DNA of 64,000 nucleotides, from assembly GCF_029836165.1 (NCBI RefSeq), contig NZ_JAOEBG010000004.1, forward strand, positions 248,001 through 312,000, in the 5' to 3' direction. This DNA comes from Pseudomonas sp. GD04091 (GTDB lineage Bacteria > Pseudomonadota > Gammaproteobacteria > Pseudomonadales > Pseudomonadaceae). The notes below the pieces were generated by a model, which did not search any database, was not told the origin of the DNA, and worked only from the letters and a program-made list of their open reading frames with translations. The translations under genes and the position numbers were made by a program. Shown here piece after piece: positions 8,786 to 17,166 of the stretch (positions are counted from its first letter, which is position 1; every line of letters starts with the position of its first letter).

Positions 8786-9958
8786 ATGGACTTTGCATTC
8801 ACCGACGAACAGGAAATGATCCGTGAATCGGCCGAGGGTTTCCTCGCCGATGTCAGCGGCTGCGCCGCCGTGCGCGCGGCCATGGTCAGCGAAAGCGGGT
8901 ACGACGCCGGCCTCTGGCGGCGTGTCTGCGGCGAACTGGCCTGGCCGGCCATCCATATCCCCGAGGCCTACGGCGGCCTGGGCCTGGGGTTCGTCGAGCT
9001 GGCGATCCTCCTCGAACAGATGGGCCGGCGCCTGTACTGCTCGCCGTTCTTCGCCACGGCGTGCCTGGCGACCCCGGCACTGCTGCTGGCCGGCAGCGAG
9101 GCGCAGAAGCAGCGCTGGCTGCCGGCCATTGCCGCAGGCGAGCTGGGCGCCACCTTGGCCTGGGGTGATGGCGGCGGCTGGACGCCCCAGGGCGTCGGCG
9201 TGACGGCCACTGCGCAAGGCGATGGCTACGTGCTTGAGGGCGAGCATGCCCAGGTGATCGACGGCCACAGCGCGCAGTTGCTGGTGGTCGCCGCGCGCCT
9301 GGCCGACAGCCAAGGCGACGAGGGGGTCTGCCTGTTCCTGGTCGAAGCTGGGCAGCCGGGGCTGGCGCGCCAGTGGCAACCGACGATGGATCAGACCCGC
9401 CGGCTGGGCAAGGTCGGCCTGCGCAACCTGTACGTGGGCGCGGACGCCCTGCTTGGCGAGGCCGGCAAGGCCTGGCCCGTGCTGCAGGATGTGCTGCGCC
9501 TGGCCTGCGTGGGCCTGGCCGCCGAGCAGGTCGGCGGTGCTCAGCAGGCACTGGACCTGAGCGTGGCCTACCTGCAGGAGCGCCAGCAGTTCGGCCGCCC
9601 GCTGGCCAGTTTCCAGGCCCTCAAGCACCGTGCGGCGGACATGATGCTGCAGGTCGAGTGCGCCCGCTCGGCCAGCTACTACGCCGCCTGCGTGGCCCAG
9701 GAAACGCTCGATGGCGCGGGCGACCGGCAAGTGGCCGCCGAGCTGCCGCTGGCCGCGGCACTGGCCAAGGCCCAGTGCTCCCAGGCGTATTTCCACTGCG
9801 CGGCGGAGTCGATCCAGCTGCATGGCGGTGTCGGCTTCACCTGGGAGTACGACCCGCACCTGTATTTCAAACGCGCCCGGGCCAGCGAGAGCTTGCTCGG
9901 CGCACCGGCCTGGCATTTGCGCCAGATCGCCGACCTGATCATCGGGGAGCACGCATGA
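8786..9958 (+). CDS. acyl-CoA dehydrogenase, small/partner-type subunit
   Basis: The 390-aa acyl-CoA dehydrogenase-family protein has an N-terminal helical domain beginning MDFAFTDEQEMIRES, no clear TEPxSGSD motif in the middle domain, and a C-terminal LQERQQFGRPLASFQALKH segment with a HGGVGFTWEYDPH block. Its stop overlaps the start of the FadE30-like gene by ATGA, so the two proteins are probably translationally coupled partners, like the 4127/5303 pair. It heads the second steroid operon, which has its own operator and -10. The substrate is inferred to be a CoA ester of the HIP or side-chain pathway. Confidence 0.7.
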   Translation: MDFAFTDEQEMIRESAEGFLADVSGCAAVRAAMVSESGYDAGLWRRVCGELAWPAIHIPEAYGGLGLGFVELAILLEQMGRRLYCSPFFATACLATPALLLAGSEAQKQRWLPAIAAGELGATLAWGDGGGWTPQGVGVTATAQGDGYVLEGEHAQVIDGHSAQLLVVAARLADSQGDEGVCLFLVEAGQPGLARQWQPTMDQTRRLGKVGLRNLYVGADALLGEAGKAWPVLQDVLRLACVGLAAEQVGGAQQALDLSVAYLQERQQFGRPLASFQALKHRAADMMLQVECARSASYYAACVAQETLDGAGDRQVAAELPLAAALAKAQCSQAYFHCAAESIQLHGGVGFTWEYDPHLYFKRARASESLLGAPAWHLRQIADLIIGEHA

Positions 9959-11145
9959 AGATCCGTTTCACTGACCAGGACGAGGCCTTTCGCCTGGAAG
10001 TCGCCGCCTGGCTGGCCGAGCACCTGCAGGGCGAATTCGAGCCTTTGCGCTTTCGCGGCGGGCCCGGCGACGAACACATGTTCCCCGAGGCGCGCAAGGC
10101 CTGGGAACGCAAGCTGGCCGAAGGCGGCTGGACCTGCGTGGGCTGGGCAACGGAACACGGCGGCCGTGGGCTGTCGATCAGCCAGCAGGTGATCTTTCAC
10201 GAGGAATACGCCCGCGCCGGCGGCCCCGGACGCATGGGCCACATCGGTGAGGGCCTGGCCGGGCCGACCATCGCGGCGTTCGGCAGCCAGGCGCAGAAGC
10301 GCCGCTTCCTGCCGGGCATCCGCCAGGGCACCGAATTCTGGTGCCAGGGCTACTCGGAACCGGGCGCCGGCTCGGACCTGGCGGCGGTGAAGACCCGCGC
10401 CGCCCAGGCCGCCAACGGCGACTGGCTGATCAATGGCCAGAAGGTCTGGACCTCGCTGGCCCACGCCTCGGACTGGTGCTTCGTGCTGGCCCGCACCGAG
10501 CCCGGCAGCGTCGGTCACCATGGTTTGTCGTTCCTGCTGGTGCCGATGGACCAGCCGGGCATCAGCGTAAGGCCGATCGAGCAGATGACCGGCACCTCGG
10601 AGTTCAACGAGGTGTTCTTCGACGATGCCCGCACCGACGCGGCCAACATCGTCGGCCAGCCCGGCGATGGCTGGAAGATCGCCATGGCCTTGCTGGGTTT
10701 CGAACGCGGCGTGTCCACCCTGGGCCAGCAGATGCAGTTCCATAACGAGCTCGATGAGGTGATCGCCATTGCCCGGGGCAACGGCGCCGACCGCGATCCG
10801 CACCTGCGCCAGCGCCTGGCCGAGGCGTGGTGCGGCCTGCGCATCCTGCGCTACAACTCGCTGCGCATGCTGTCCGGGCCGCAGGACGGCTCGCTGCGCC
10901 GCGAGGCGAGCATCTACAAGCTGTGCTGGTCCACCTGGCACGCCAACCTCGGCAAGCTGGCGATGGACGTGCTCGGCGCCCAGGCCGAGCTGCTCGAGGG
11001 CGCGCCGTACCAGCTCAGCCGCCTGCAGTCGCTGTACCTGTTCAGCCGCGCCGACACCCTGTACGGCGGCAGCAACGAGATCCAGCGCAACATCATCGCC
11101 GAGCGCGCCCTGGGCATGCCCAGGGAGCCGCGTGCGCGTTCCTGA
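9955..11145 (+). CDS. fadE30: FadE30-like acyl-CoA dehydrogenase
   Basis: This 396-aa protein matches FadE30 in distinctive blocks: WCQGYSEPGAGSDLAAV, SLAHASDWCFVLARTEPGS, GTSEFNEVFFDDARTD and GFERGVSTLGQQ. FadE30 desaturates the propionyl side chain of the hydroxylated HIP-CoA intermediate at the start of ring C/D degradation. The C-terminal FAD-interface motif reads LYGGSNEIQRNI, so the YEGT glutamate is absent; the Glu of GFERG is a candidate base. It overlaps the upstream gene by 4 bp and is followed 15 bp later by ipdF. Confidence 0.82.
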   Translation: MKIRFTDQDEAFRLEVAAWLAEHLQGEFEPLRFRGGPGDEHMFPEARKAWERKLAEGGWTCVGWATEHGGRGLSISQQVIFHEEYARAGGPGRMGHIGEGLAGPTIAAFGSQAQKRRFLPGIRQGTEFWCQGYSEPGAGSDLAAVKTRAAQAANGDWLINGQKVWTSLAHASDWCFVLARTEPGSVGHHGLSFLLVPMDQPGISVRPIEQMTGTSEFNEVFFDDARTDAANIVGQPGDGWKIAMALLGFERGVSTLGQQMQFHNELDEVIAIARGNGADRDPHLRQRLAEAWCGLRILRYNSLRMLSGPQDGSLRREASIYKLCWSTWHANLGKLAMDVLGAQAELLEGAPYQLSRLQSLYLFSRADTLYGGSNEIQRNIIAERALGMPREPRARS

Positions 11146-11160
11146 CCGAGGAGTCCTTGC

Positions 11161-11943
11161 ATGTCCGTTCCCCACTATGTTCCAGGCCACGGCCTGCTGC
11201 GCGGCAAGTCGGTGCTGATCACCGCCGCCGCCGGTTCCGGCATTGGTTTTTCCGCCGCCCAGCGCGCCGCCGAGGAAGGCTGCCGCGCCCTGATGCTCAG
11301 TGATATACACGCCGCTCGCCTGGAGGAGGCGGTGGCGCGGATCCGCGAATCGACGGGACTGGCGGCGGTGCACGGGCAACTGTGCAATGTCACCGACGAG
11401 GGCCAGGTGCGCGAGCTGGTGCGGGTTGCCGAGCAGGCGCTGGGCGGGGTCGATGTACTGATCAACAACGCCGGCCTGGGCGGTTCGCGCACGCTGGTGG
11501 AGATGCCCGACGAGGAATGGCAGCGGGTGCTCGACGTGACCCTCACCGGCACCATGCGCATGACCCGCGCCATGCTTGCGCACATGATCAACCGGCGCGC
11601 CGGGGTGATCGTCAACAACGCCTCGGTGCTGGGCTGGCGGGCACAGAAGCAGCAGGCGCACTATGCCGCGGCCAAGGCCGGGGTCATGGCCCTGACCCGG
11701 TGCGCCGCGCTGGAGGCGGCCGAGCACGGCATCCGCATCAACGCGGTGAGCCCGAGCATCGCCCTGCACGACTTCCTCTCGCGCTCGGCGCCCCAGGCCG
11801 TGCTCGAGCGGCTGGCGGCCGGCGAGGCGTTCGGCCGCGCCGCCGAAGTCTGGGAGGTGGCCAATGTGATGATGTTCCTGGCCAGTGACTACAGCTCCTA
11901 CATGACCGGCGAAGTGCTGTCGGTCTCCAGCCAGAGGGCCTGA
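11161..11943 (+). CDS. ipdF: IpdF-like short-chain dehydrogenase (5-hydroxy-HIP-CoA oxidoreductase)
   Basis: This 260-aa SDR has the unusual nucleotide loop TAAAGSGIG (about 21-29), NNAGLGG near 102, and an active site in NNASVLGWRAQ and HYAAAKAGVMALTR. These blocks and the C-terminal SDYSSYMTGEVLSVSSQRA tail fit mycobacterial IpdF well. IpdF interconverts the 5-hydroxy and 5-oxo groups of the HIP-CoA pathway. It follows fadE30 by 15 bp, as it does in actinobacterial clusters. Confidence 0.85.
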   Translation: MSVPHYVPGHGLLRGKSVLITAAAGSGIGFSAAQRAAEEGCRALMLSDIHAARLEEAVARIRESTGLAAVHGQLCNVTDEGQVRELVRVAEQALGGVDVLINNAGLGGSRTLVEMPDEEWQRVLDVTLTGTMRMTRAMLAHMINRRAGVIVNNASVLGWRAQKQQAHYAAAKAGVMALTRCAALEAAEHGIRINAVSPSIALHDFLSRSAPQAVLERLAAGEAFGRAAEVWEVANVMMFLASDYSSYMTGEVLSVSSQRA

Positions 11944-11945
11944 GC

Positions 11946-12404
11946 ATGGCGCGGATCTTCGACACCCCCGAGGCCTTGCATGAGGCGGTGGGGCAGGCGC
12001 TGGGTGCGAGCGACTGGCTGCGCGTGGACCAGTCGCGCATCGATCTGTTCGCCGAGGCCAGCGGCGACCACCAGTGGATTCATGTCGACCCCGGGCGCGC
12101 CGCCCAGGGCCCGTTCGGTGCCTGCATCGCCCACGGCTATCTGAGCCTGGCCCTGGTCAACCTGTTCCTGCCGCAGATCATCGAGGTGCGCGGCATCGCC
12201 ATGGGCGTCAACTATGGCTGCGAGCGAGTGCGGTTCCCGTCGGTGGTGCATGTTGGCGCCCGCGTGCGCGGCAACGCCAGCTTGCTGTCGACCGAAAGGG
12301 TGGGCAGCGGTGTGCAGGCGGTGATCCGCGTGACCGTCGAGATCGAAGGCCAGGACCGTCCCGGCTGCGTGGTCGACACCATCAGTCGCTATTACCCGGC
12401 GTGA
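11946..12404 (+). CDS. MaoC-like (R)-specific enoyl-CoA hydratase
   Basis: This 152-aa single hot-dog protein has the hydratase-2 signature [11 protein letters not shown] near residues 38-48, where the Asp and His act on the substrate, followed by [11 protein letters not shown]. The ATG lies 2 bp after the ipdF stop. It probably hydrates the enoyl-CoA made by the adjacent FadE pair. The exact substrate cannot be read from sequence. Confidence 0.75.
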   Translation: MARIFDTPEALHEAVGQALGASDWLRVDQSRIDLFAEASGDHQWIHVDPGRAAQGPFGACIAHGYLSLALVNLFLPQIIEVRGIAMGVNYGCERVRFPSVVHVGARVRGNASLLSTERVGSGVQAVIRVTVEIEGQDRPGCVVDTISRYYPA

Positions 12405-12426
12405 TACGCCAAGCAAGGAGTCCCGC

Positions 12427-13629
12427 ATGAACGAAGCAGTCATCGTGTCCACGGCACGCACACCGATCGGCAAGGCCTTCCGTGGCGCCTACAACGACAC
12501 CGAGGCACCGGCCCTCGGTGGCCATGTGGTGGCCGAGGCCCTGCGCCGCGCCGGTGTCGCGCCGGGCGAGGTCGACGATGTGATCATCGGCGCCGCCGCC
12601 CAGCAGGGTACCCAGGCCTACAACCTCGGGCGCCTGTGCGCCACGGCTGCCGGCCTGCCGGCCCAGGTCGCGGGGATGGCGGTGGAGCGCCAGTGCGCCT
12701 CGGGGTTGATGAGCATCGCCATCGCCGCCAGGGGTATCGTCTGCAACGAGCTGGACATCGCCGTGGCCGGCGGCCTGGAATCGATCTCCCTGGTGCAGAA
12801 CAAGCACAAGAACACCTACCGCAACCAGTCCGCGCGGGTGCTGGAACAGGATCCGCGAGCCTATATCCCGATGATCGAGACCGCCGAGATCGTCGCCCAA
12901 CGCTACGGCATCGGCCGCCAGGAGCAGGACGCTTACGCCCTGCAGAGCCAGTTGCGCACCGCCCATGCCCAGCAGGCCGGGCTGTTCGACCTGGAACTGG
13001 CGCCGCTGACCACGCACAAGCTGTTGCTGGACAAGGCCAGCGGCGAAACCCGCCACGAGGCCGTGACCCTGCTCAAGGACGAGTGCAACCGCGCCGATAC
13101 CAGCGCCATCAGCCTGGCGGCCCTGGAGCCGGTGTGGGGTGGCGGTCAGTGGACCGAGGCCGGGCGCTTCGTCACCGCCGGCAACGCCTCGCAGCTGTCG
13201 GACGGCGCCTCGGCCTCGGTGCTGATGAGCGCGCGCCTGGCCGAGCAGCGCGGGCTGCAGCCGCTGGGTATCTACCGGGGACTGGCGGTGGCCGGTTGCG
13301 ATGCCGACGAGATGGGTATCGGGCCGGTGTACGCGATTCCCAAACTGCTCAAGCGCCACGGCCTGAAGCTCGATGACATCGGCCTGTGGGAACTCAACGA
13401 AGCCTTTGCCTGCCAGGTGCTGTACTGCCGCGACACCCTGGGCATCGACAACGACCGGCTCAATGTCAACGGAGGCGCCATCGCCATCGGCCACCCGTTC
13501 GGCATGTCCGGGGCGCGGATGGTGGGCCATGCCTTGATCGAGGGTCGGCGCCGGGGCGTGCGCTACGTGGTGGTGAGCCTGTGCATCGGCGGCGGCATGG
13601 GCGCCGCGGCCCTGTTCGAGGTGGCCTGA
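12427..13629 (+). CDS. acetyl-CoA acetyltransferase family thiolase
   Basis: This 400-aa thiolase has the nucleophilic Cys90 in VERQCASG, His in GHPFGMSG and the second Cys in LCIGGGMG. It is more like general FadA/AtoB thiolases than like FadA5 or FadA6. It lies between the MaoC-type hydratase and ketosteroid isomerase genes, with a CAAGGAG ribosome site, and would complete the beta-oxidation set of this operon. Confidence 0.8.
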   Translation: MNEAVIVSTARTPIGKAFRGAYNDTEAPALGGHVVAEALRRAGVAPGEVDDVIIGAAAQQGTQAYNLGRLCATAAGLPAQVAGMAVERQCASGLMSIAIAARGIVCNELDIAVAGGLESISLVQNKHKNTYRNQSARVLEQDPRAYIPMIETAEIVAQRYGIGRQEQDAYALQSQLRTAHAQQAGLFDLELAPLTTHKLLLDKASGETRHEAVTLLKDECNRADTSAISLAALEPVWGGGQWTEAGRFVTAGNASQLSDGASASVLMSARLAEQRGLQPLGIYRGLAVAGCDADEMGIGPVYAIPKLLKRHGLKLDDIGLWELNEAFACQVLYCRDTLGIDNDRLNVNGGAIAIGHPFGMSGARMVGHALIEGRRRGVRYVVVSLCIGGGMGAAALFEVA

Positions 13630-13630
13630 G

Positions 13631-14017
13631 ATGGCCCTGCCAGCGCCGGAGCAGGTGCGATCGGTGATGCAGCGCTATGTCCAGCTGGTGGATGGCGGGG
13701 ATATCGACGGCATCCTGCGGCTCTACGCCGAGGACGCCACCGTCGAGGACCCGGTGGGGCAGCCACCGCTGCGCGGTATCGAGCAGATCGCCGCGTTCTA
13801 TCGGCAGGGGCTGGGCCGGGCCAAGGTGTCCGCGACGCTGACCGGGCCGGTTTGCGTGACCCATGCCGGTTGCGGCGCCATGCCGTTGCGGGTCGATATG
13901 CAGTGGCAAGGGCGAGACTGCTCGCTGCAGGTGATCGATGTGATGACCTTCGACGAACAGGGGCTGATCGTTGGCATGAAGGCTTACTGGAGCGAGGTGA
14001 ACGTGGCGCCGCGCTGA
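13631..14017 (+). CDS. ksi: steroid delta-isomerase (3-ketosteroid Delta5-Delta4 isomerase)
   Basis: This 128-aa protein is nearly colinear with the well-known Pseudomonas putida ketosteroid isomerase (131 aa). All three catalytic residues fall at the same numbers: Tyr16 (QRYVQLVD), Asp40 (VEDPVGQPP) and Asp103 (VIDVMTFDE). It moves the double bond from Delta5 to Delta4 in 3-ketosteroids in the cytoplasm. The start codon is 1 bp after the thiolase stop, so it is the last gene of the operon controlled from site 1. Very sure of the identity. Confidence 0.95.
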   Translation: MALPAPEQVRSVMQRYVQLVDGGDIDGILRLYAEDATVEDPVGQPPLRGIEQIAAFYRQGLGRAKVSATLTGPVCVTHAGCGAMPLRVDMQWQGRDCSLQVIDVMTFDEQGLIVGMKAYWSEVNVAPR

Positions 14018-14046
14018 CCTGGCGCGCGCCATCCTGTGGCAGGGGC

Positions 14047-14076
14047 CACCCGCGTCGCGGGTGAGCCCGCTCACCC
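14047..14076. terminator. overlapping hairpins between convergent genes (REP-like)
   Basis: CACCCGC/GCGGGTG (14047-14063, 3-nt loop) and GGGTGAG/CTCACCC (14059-14076) are mutually exclusive stems in the 64-bp gap between ksi and the convergent SRPBCC gene. There is no T tract on either side, so this may be a REP-derived bidirectional barrier rather than a classical terminator. Confidence 0.45.
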
Positions 14077-14081
14077 AGGGC

Positions 14082-14561
14082 TCAATGAATGCCTTCGAAG
14101 GCTGGATTCTGCGTCTGCCCGCTCTCGTAGTACGCCTTCAGGTTCTCGGCGATCTCCCGCACCGCCTTGGCGAACGCCCGGCGCATCAGCCATTCGGCCA
14201 GGCGCCCGCCGCGCAACCGGTAGTGCAGGCTCATGGTGATGCGACTGCTGGCGTCGTCACCCTCCAGCGCGTAGCGGAACGTGGCATGGCGGAAAGGAAA
14301 GGGCGCGCCGTTATCGCCCTTGTGCAGGGCGAGCACGAAGCCGCCGCCCTCGGTCCAGGCCACCACGCTTTCATCCAGCCACTGGCCGCCCTTGCGCCGT
14401 ACGCGCCGACTGGCACCGATGCCTTCCTCAGGCCCCGGGTGCAGCGTGCAGCCGGTCAGGCCCGGCACGTAGCGAGGCGCCTGGGTCAGGTCGCGCAGTT
14501 TGTTCCAGGCGTCGCCGTGGGGCAGGGCGAGCGTCACGCTGTGGCGGGCAACAGGTGTCAT
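14082..14561 (-). CDS. SRPBCC/polyketide-cyclase-like protein
   Basis: This 159-aa protein has the pattern of the START/SRPBCC hydrophobic-pocket fold: an alternating-strand N-terminus, a central GFVLALHKGDNG strand region and a long C-terminal helix. No catalytic residue can be named. It starts 12 bp after the SDR gene on the same strand with an AAGGAGC ribosome site, so the two are one operon under operator site 2. It may bind a steroid-derived ligand (inference only). Confidence 0.6.
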   Translation of the reverse strand: MTPVARHSVTLALPHGDAWNKLRDLTQAPRYVPGLTGCTLHPGPEEGIGASRRVRRKGGQWLDESVVAWTEGGGFVLALHKGDNGAPFPFRHATFRYALEGDDASSRITMSLHYRLRGGRLAEWLMRRAFAKAVREIAENLKAYYESGQTQNPAFEGIH

Positions 14562-14573
14562 GCGAGGGCTCCT

Positions 14574-15353
14574 TCAGCGGTCGTGTGATTTTGCGGCATC
14601 GAGAAAGGCGGGGCGTTCGCCGCCGCCATGAACCGCCAGGTCGGCACCACTGACATAGCGGGCCAGGGGCGAGGCCAGGTACAGGCAGGTATCGCCGATA
14701 TCCTCGGGATCGGCCAGGCGGCCCAGGGGAATGGTCGCGGCCACCTGGGCCAGTTGCAGCTCGTCACCATAATGCAGGTCGGCCTGTTCGGTCAGGATCA
14801 GCCCGGCGGTGACGGCGTTCACGCGCACCTTTGGCGCCCATTCCACCGCCAGCGAGCGGGTGAGGTTGAGCAGGCCGGCCTTGGCCGCGCCGTAGGCGGC
14901 GGTGCCGGGCGAGGGGCGGGTGGCGCTGACGCTGCAGATATTGATGATGCTGCCGCCCTCGGCCTGCCCCTGCATGATCCGGTAGGCCAGCTGGCACAGG
15001 TTGAGCGGCGCGAGCAGATTGAGGCGCACGATCGACTCGCTCAAGCGCGGCGAGGCGCTGGCGGCTTCGGCGAACGGCGCGCCACCGGCGTTGTTGACCA
15101 GCACGTCGAGGCGGCCGAAGTACTTGAGGATGTCGTCCAGCAGGCGCTGCAGCTGCGCCAGGTCGCGCACGTCGCACGGCATGAACAGGGCCTGGCGTCC
15201 ATCGCTGCTGGGCAGGCGTTCCGGCACCTGGCGGCCGCAGATCACCACCTGCGCGCCACGGGCCAGGAAGCGCCGGGTGATTCCGCGTCCGACGCCCTTG
15301 CCGCCGCCGGTGACCAGAACCACTTTGCCGTGAAAATCCAGGGGGTCGTGCAT
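14574..15353 (-). CDS. short-chain dehydrogenase/reductase of the steroid regulon
   Basis: This 259-aa classical SDR has TGGGKGVG near 15-22, NNAGG near 91 and the catalytic Tyr/Lys in AYGAAKAG. I chose the ATG at 15353, which has an AAGG ribosome site; an upstream in-frame TTG would add 15 residues but lacks one. It reads divergently from hsaD, and operator site 2 lies 58 to 77 bp upstream. The substrate is probably a hydroxysteroid or hydroxyacyl-CoA, not assigned. Confidence 0.7.
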   Translation of the reverse strand: MHDPLDFHGKVVLVTGGGKGVGRGITRRFLARGAQVVICGRQVPERLPSSDGRQALFMPCDVRDLAQLQRLLDDILKYFGRLDVLVNNAGGAPFAEAASASPRLSESIVRLNLLAPLNLCQLAYRIMQGQAEGGSIINICSVSATRPSPGTAAYGAAKAGLLNLTRSLAVEWAPKVRVNAVTAGLILTEQADLHYGDELQLAQVAATIPLGRLADPEDIGDTCLYLASPLARYVSGADLAVHGGGERPAFLDAAKSHDR

Positions 15354-15410
15354 GGGGATACCTTGGCTCTCGGGGAATTGCGCGAGCCTAGGCGGCAATG
15401 GCGCGCGGGC

Positions 15411-15430
15411 CTACGTCCGAAAGGACTAGC
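15411..15430 (-). promoter_or_regulatory. steroid-regulon operator, site 2 (before the SDR-SRPBCC operon)
   Basis: CTACGTCCG-AA-AGGACTAGC. The better half faces the minus-strand gene, 58 bp from its ATG. A -10-like TAGGCT on the minus strand lies at 15390-15385, 31 to 36 bp from the dyad centre. Confidence 0.75.
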
Positions 15431-15457
15431 CGGGCCCCCTGGGCAAGGGGGACGCGC

Positions 15458-15477
15458 CCTAGTCTTGACGGACGATG
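15458..15477 (+). promoter_or_regulatory. steroid-regulon operator, site 3 (before hsaDEGF)
   Basis: CCTAGTCTT-GA-CGGACGATG. The perfect half faces hsaD, and the site is 59 to 78 bp before the ATG at 15536. A -10-like GATACT is at 15499-15504. The centres of sites 2 and 3 are 47 bp apart. Confidence 0.78.
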
Positions 15478-15535
15478 CCGCTGACCGCTGGCGCTGCGGA
15501 TACTCCCGGCACAACAACGAGCCGGGAGGTTTCCC

Positions 15536-16363
15536 ATGGGCGCAGCAGCGCAAGGGCACAAGGTCAGGTTGGCGAGCGGCCTGCAACTGCATTACCACGA
15601 CATCGGCAGCGGCGAGCCGGTGGTCTTCATTCATGGCAGCGGCCCGGGAGCCAGCGGGCACAGCAACTTCAAGCGCAACTATCCGGCCTTCGTCAGCGCC
15701 GGTCACCGGGTGATCGTGCCCGACCTGCCGGGCTACGGTGCCTCGGACAAGCCCGACAGCGCCTACACCCTGGACTTCTTCGTCGATGCCTTGCTCGGCC
15801 TGCTCGATGCCTTGGGCATCCAGCGCTGCGCCCTGGTCGGCAACTCGCTGGGCGGCGCGATCGCCATTGCCATCGCCCTGCGCCAGCCGACGCGGGTCAC
15901 GCGCCTGGTACTGATGGCCCCTGGCGGGTTGATGGACAAGGCGCAGTACTACCAGCAGATGGAGGGCATCCAGCGCATGGCCGCGGCCTTCGCCAGCGGC
16001 GAGCTGCGCGAGGCGGCGGGGATGAAGCGGCTGCTGGCCCTGCAACTGTTCGACCCGGCGCTGATCGATGACGAAACGGTCGCCGAACGCGTCGCGGTGG
16101 TGGTCGATCAGCCGGCCTGCGTGCTCTCGACCATGGATGTACCGAACATGGCCGGGCGCCTGGGCGAGCTGGGCTGCCCGATCCTGGTGTTCTGGGGCAT
16201 GAACGACAAGTTCTGCCCGGTGTCCGGCGCGCACACCCTGATGCAGGCCTGTCGAGGCATCCGTTGCGTGCTGCTCAGCGAATGCGGCCATTGGGTGATG
16301 GTCGAGCACCAGGCGCTGTTCGACCGCGAATGCCTGGCGTTCCTTGCGCAGGCACGGTCATGA
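15536..16363 (+). CDS. hsaD: HsaD-like meta-cleavage product hydrolase (4,9-DSHA hydrolase)
   Basis: This 275-aa alpha/beta hydrolase of the meta-cleavage-product class has an HGSGPGASG oxyanion loop near 34-42, nucleophile Ser in GNSLGG (about 102-107), acid Asp in WGMNDKFCP and His in CGHWVM. It cleaves the C-C bond of the ring-A meta-cleavage product (HsaD/TesD), giving HIP and 2-hydroxyhexa-2,4-dienoate. It is the first gene of a four-gene operon under operator site 3; hsaE overlaps its stop by ATGA. Confidence 0.88.
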   Translation: MGAAAQGHKVRLASGLQLHYHDIGSGEPVVFIHGSGPGASGHSNFKRNYPAFVSAGHRVIVPDLPGYGASDKPDSAYTLDFFVDALLGLLDALGIQRCALVGNSLGGAIAIAIALRQPTRVTRLVLMAPGGLMDKAQYYQQMEGIQRMAAAFASGELREAAGMKRLLALQLFDPALIDDETVAERVAVVVDQPACVLSTMDVPNMAGRLGELGCPILVFWGMNDKFCPVSGAHTLMQACRGIRCVLLSECGHWVMVEHQALFDRECLAFLAQARS

Positions 16364-17151
16364 GCGCGCAATTGCGTCGCCAGCACGGCGATGAACTCTA
16401 CCAGGCCCTGTGCGAGGGGCGGACCCTGGCGCCGCTCACCGAGCGCTGGCCGCAGATCAGCATCGAGGACGCCTACCATGTCTCGCTGCACAGCATCGAG
16501 CGCCGGGTCGCCGCAGGTGACCGCATCGTCGGCAAGAAGATCGGTGTCACCTCGGCGGCGGTGCAGCGCATGCTCGATGTGCACCAGCCGGATTTCGGCT
16601 TCATCACCCAGGCCATGGCGTTCGACGACGGCGCCTGCATCTCGCTCGCCGAACAGCGCCTGATCCAGCCCCGCGCCGAGGGCGAGATCGCCTTCGTGCT
16701 CAAGCACGATCTGGCGGGCCCCGGGGTGACCGAGGCCGACGTGCTGGCAGCCACCGACTACGTCACGCCGTGCTTCGAGATCGTCGACTCGCGGATCCAC
16801 GACTGGCGCATCCGCATCCAGGACACCGTGGCCGACAACGCTTCCTGCGGGGTCTTCGTGCTCGGCAAGGACAAGGTCGATCCGCGTCAGCTCGATCTGC
16901 CGGCCCTGCGCATGCGTGTGTGGAAGAACGCCCAGCCCCTGAGCGAGGGCCTGGGCGCGGCGGTGCAGGGCAACCCGTTGACCGCGGTCGCCTGGCTGGC
17001 CAACACCCTGGGCGCCTTCGGCATTCCGTTCAAGGCTGGCGAGGTGATCCTCTCGGGCTCGCTGGTGCCACTGGAGCCGGTTCGGGCCGGCGACCGTTTT
17101 TCCCTGACCATCGACGGACTGGGCAGCGCCCAGGTGTCGTTCCGTGCCTGA
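16360..17151 (+). CDS. hsaE: 2-hydroxyhexa-2,4-dienoate hydratase HsaE-like
   Basis: This 263-aa member of the 2-keto-4-pentenoate hydratase family has [15 protein letters not shown] (about 59-73), EGEIAFVL (metal-binding Glu residues near 107-109) and a conserved [15 protein letters not shown] segment. It hydrates the dienoate released by HsaD. Its start overlaps hsaD by 4 bp, and it is followed by acetaldehyde dehydrogenase and aldolase genes in the usual order. Confidence 0.88.
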   Translation: MSAQLRRQHGDELYQALCEGRTLAPLTERWPQISIEDAYHVSLHSIERRVAAGDRIVGKKIGVTSAAVQRMLDVHQPDFGFITQAMAFDDGACISLAEQRLIQPRAEGEIAFVLKHDLAGPGVTEADVLAATDYVTPCFEIVDSRIHDWRIRIQDTVADNASCGVFVLGKDKVDPRQLDLPALRMRVWKNAQPLSEGLGAAVQGNPLTAVAWLANTLGAFGIPFKAGEVILSGSLVPLEPVRAGDRFSLTIDGLGSAQVSFRA

Positions 17152-17166
17152 ACGAGGAGCAAGGCC

